From Anadara kagoshimensis (taxonomy: Eukaryota; Mollusca; Bivalvia; Arcoida; Arcidae), in contig CM037861.1 in assembly GCA_021292105.1 (NCBI GenBank), positions 26,095,110 through 26,159,109 of the forward strand: a DNA stretch of 64,000 bases, given 5' to 3'. Numbering within the stretch: position 1 is the stretch's first letter; each line of letters begins with the position of its first letter. Under the pieces are notes generated by a model, which saw nothing but the letters and a program-made list of their open reading frames with translations, had not been told where the DNA came from and ran no database searches. A program made the translations under genes and the position numbers. This document shows, piece by piece, positions 62,113-64,000 of the stretch.

Positions 62113-62318
62113 CAGTCCTGTCGAAAGTTTAACACTGCACCAAAGAAACGGAGTCGAAAATCAACGGTTGAGTGACCGAAATATGGACAGGTAATGATCT
62201 AATAACGGTCGAATGGTAGATAGCATCTGTGGAAAAGCTGTCGAATTATAACAAAAGAAGATTAGCTGTCGATTCGATACTTGAAAGATATCTCAGTGTT
62301 AAACTTTCGACAAATCTG
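62113..62318. mobile_element. MITE, CAGACCTGTCGAAAG family (copy 4)
   Basis: The left end CAGTCCTGTCGAAAGTTTAA and right end TTAAACTTTCGACAAATCTG are inverted. It interrupts sequence that is continuous in copy A near 57760. Confidence 0.85.
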
Positions 62319-62503
62319 AATTGTACATGCGTAATTTACTCTCTTTATTTGCATATGTAATAGTTGTTTTTCACTATGACCAAGATACTCATTTAATTAT
62401 GTCAAATCCATTATACCACCCCCAACAAAATAAAAAAATGTTTAGAAGAAAGATTCCAATACCAATACCCAATAATATCGGGAGTAACATACCTGCTAAC
62501 ATA

Positions 62504-63821
62504 CGAGGGTCGTTCAAAAAGTCTTGTCCTTCATAATAAAAACACAAATTGAGACGTTTTATTTATGATATTTTATTTTCATTCCTTCAAAATAATCACT
62601 TTTAACGGCTACACACTTTTTAAGACGCTGGATCCATTTTCTAAATACATTTGCATATTCTTTTTTGGATATACCATTGAGAAACTGATGAATTGCTTAA
62701 CCTAGCAATGAACGAGATCTGTATCGACGACCAGAAAGGTGTTTCTTAAGGTTAGGAAAGAGATAAAAGTCACACGGTGAAAGATCAGGTGAATAAGGTG
62801 GATGAGGTAAAACAACAACACGTTCCTTGTACAAAAATTCAGTCACCAACTTAAATTTGTGAGCAGGAGCATTGTCATGGAGTAACCGAATACCACGAAT
62901 TCCTGACTTTGGTCTTTTCTTTTCATATTTTTTTTTATTTTCTTAAGAATTTTATTTTTATAAATGTTTTCCGTGATACACTGGCCTTTAAGGATGGGAA
63001 TTTGGGCAACTATGTCGTTACTATTGAAAATATAGCATAAAGAACTTTCTTTGTGCGTTGAGTGCGCCTTGCAATTTCAGGTCGTTTTCCTTTTCTGGTT
63101 AGCCATATTTTATTATTTATCTTTCTATGTGGCTAAAAGTAATATACCCATGTTTCGCCACCTGTAACTATATCAGCCAGACGCCTGCTGTTACAATTTC
63201 CATATATTTTCAGCAGATTTTAGCCATTTTGACCCGTGTGAGCTTTTGCTCTTTTGACAAAAAATGGGGGATCCATATAGCACAAATCTTTCTCATGACT
63301 AGTCTTTTTCTGAGAATGAAATGTACGGCCCCCATTGATAAACCAACGACTTCAGCTATCTGTTTAACAGTCAACCTTCCATCCCTATTGACCAGTTTTT
63401 GAATTTCTGTAATGTTTTCTTTGGTGCATGCTGTGTTTGGTCCTCCAGAACGGGCCTTATCAGAAATGTCGTTAACACCATTTTTAAATTTACGTATCTA
63501 GCGTGAGATGGACCTATATGACAGCTTTCGCTCACCAAAAACATCTTGCATTTCAATGAATGTTTGTTTGGGCGATTTAACGAGTTTTGCACAGGCTTTC
63601 ATGAAGCTTCTCATTTCAATAATGTTTTTACCTGTCATGTCCGTCATTTTCCAAGCAGTGTAACGAGTGTTATAATGAAAATATGACAAGAAAAAACTTA
63701 TTCTTTTGCATATATAATCTAAAAATGTTCCACGTGTTTGGGAATGACAAGTGACAATATAATAAATTACGGTGTTTTTAACGGTTTACAGGAAGGGACA
63801 AGACTTTTTGAACGACCCTCG
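62504..63821 (-). mobile_element. Mariner transposon with intact ends and broken transposase
   Basis: The ends CGAGGGTCGTTCAAAAAGTC and GACTTTTTGAACGACCCTCG are perfect inverted repeats, flanked by TA on both sides (62502-62503, 63822-63823). The 1318-bp length is typical of mariner. The transposase lies on the minus strand. Confidence 0.95.
62540..63647 (-). pseudogene. Mariner transposase, decayed
   Basis: The start ATG at 63647 opens a mariner-type N-terminus (the helix-turn-helix DNA-binding region). The frame is stopped by TAG at about 63500, where mariners usually have a sense codon. Further downstream, in shifting frames, ETWVYYF, HDNAP (near 62870; second catalytic Asp) and HPPYSPDLSPCDFYLFP (about 62760-62815) are still readable. 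The protein is not made intact, but the ends could be mobilised in trans. Confidence 0.88.
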
Positions 63822-63823
63822 TA

Positions 63824-64000
63824 CAATATACAGGTGTAAGAAATTGAGCAAAAGCAACAGCAACAGACCGTTTTTCTATAATGCTTGAGTACTGCATGAA
63901 GGAACAGAGAATAATTACTTTTTACGCCCCAGTCTCATTTAATATTGAGGTGGTCAGTTCTGGATAGTGGAGATAATTAGAGTACTTGGATAAAACCACC
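63824..64000. other. Window end, no feature recognised
   Basis: Short unique-looking sequence after the mariner element. Confidence 0.5.

Larger units (their letters stand above)
60775..62345 (+). repeat. Segmental duplication, copy B
   Basis: Counterpart of 56068-57800, about 4.4 kb apart. It begins with two degenerate copies of the TTTTGCTGTG..GTCGTTCTCTTGG leader and carries one MITE (62113-62318) that copy A lacks. Confidence 0.85.

Overview
The window is nuclear DNA of an animal, most likely a bivalve mollusc. The reasons are AT-rich sequence, short exons separated by kilobase introns, tRNA-derived SINEs, TA-flanked miniature transposons, and the motifs common in bivalve DNA (runs of GACCTTGACC, GCTCACCTG...CAGGTGAGC element ends, and GGGGGTATATAGGAATCA elements). 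The species cannot be fixed from the sequence alone.

Layout. 1-13599 holds no recognisable gene. It carries miniature inverted-repeat elements (MITEs), SINEs, a 1.3-kb foldback, a four-copy tandem repeat and a 2.4-kb mobile element with about 12-13 copies of a 145-bp minisatellite. 13600-22760 holds two conserved host genes arranged head to head: an ankyrin-repeat/SOCS-box protein on the minus strand, and a seven-exon gene on the plus strand that I identify as IFT27 (RABL4), the small GTPase of intraflagellar transport complex B. The IFT27 introns carry MITEs and SINEs. A possible alternative terminal exon lies at 20481-20608.

22760-39841 is repeat-rich. It contains two intronless minus-strand genes that look like members of one uncharacterised family. 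The first, 1011 aa (26873-29908), has an N-terminal ParB/sulfiredoxin-like domain, about 11 tandem 45-residue repeats and a second ParB-like C-terminal segment. The second, 206 aa (38557-39177), has only the N-terminal domain. Between them are several minisatellites, including a 1.5-kb array inside another mobile element.

39842-55058 is one 15.2-kb Ty3/gypsy LTR retrotransposon on the minus strand. It has two 1891-bp LTRs differing at only about four positions, a GTAT target duplication, a tRNA-Leu primer-binding site, and gag, protease and RT-RNase H-integrase reading frames. Between integrase and the 3' LTR it carries an extra 498-aa ORF with two C2H2 zinc fingers, directly preceded by a splice-acceptor-like site. 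One-base shifts in homopolymer runs break the pol frame. The element sits about 0.66 kb upstream of the small ParB-like gene, in the same orientation.

55063-64000 has no host gene that I recognise. It holds a dispersed segmental duplication (about 56.07-57.8 kb and 60.77-62.35 kb), distinguished by different MITE insertions, and a complete-ended but broken mariner element (62504-63821).

The most unusual contents are the ParB-like repeat protein with its paralogue, and the extra zinc-finger ORF in the env position of the retrotransposon.
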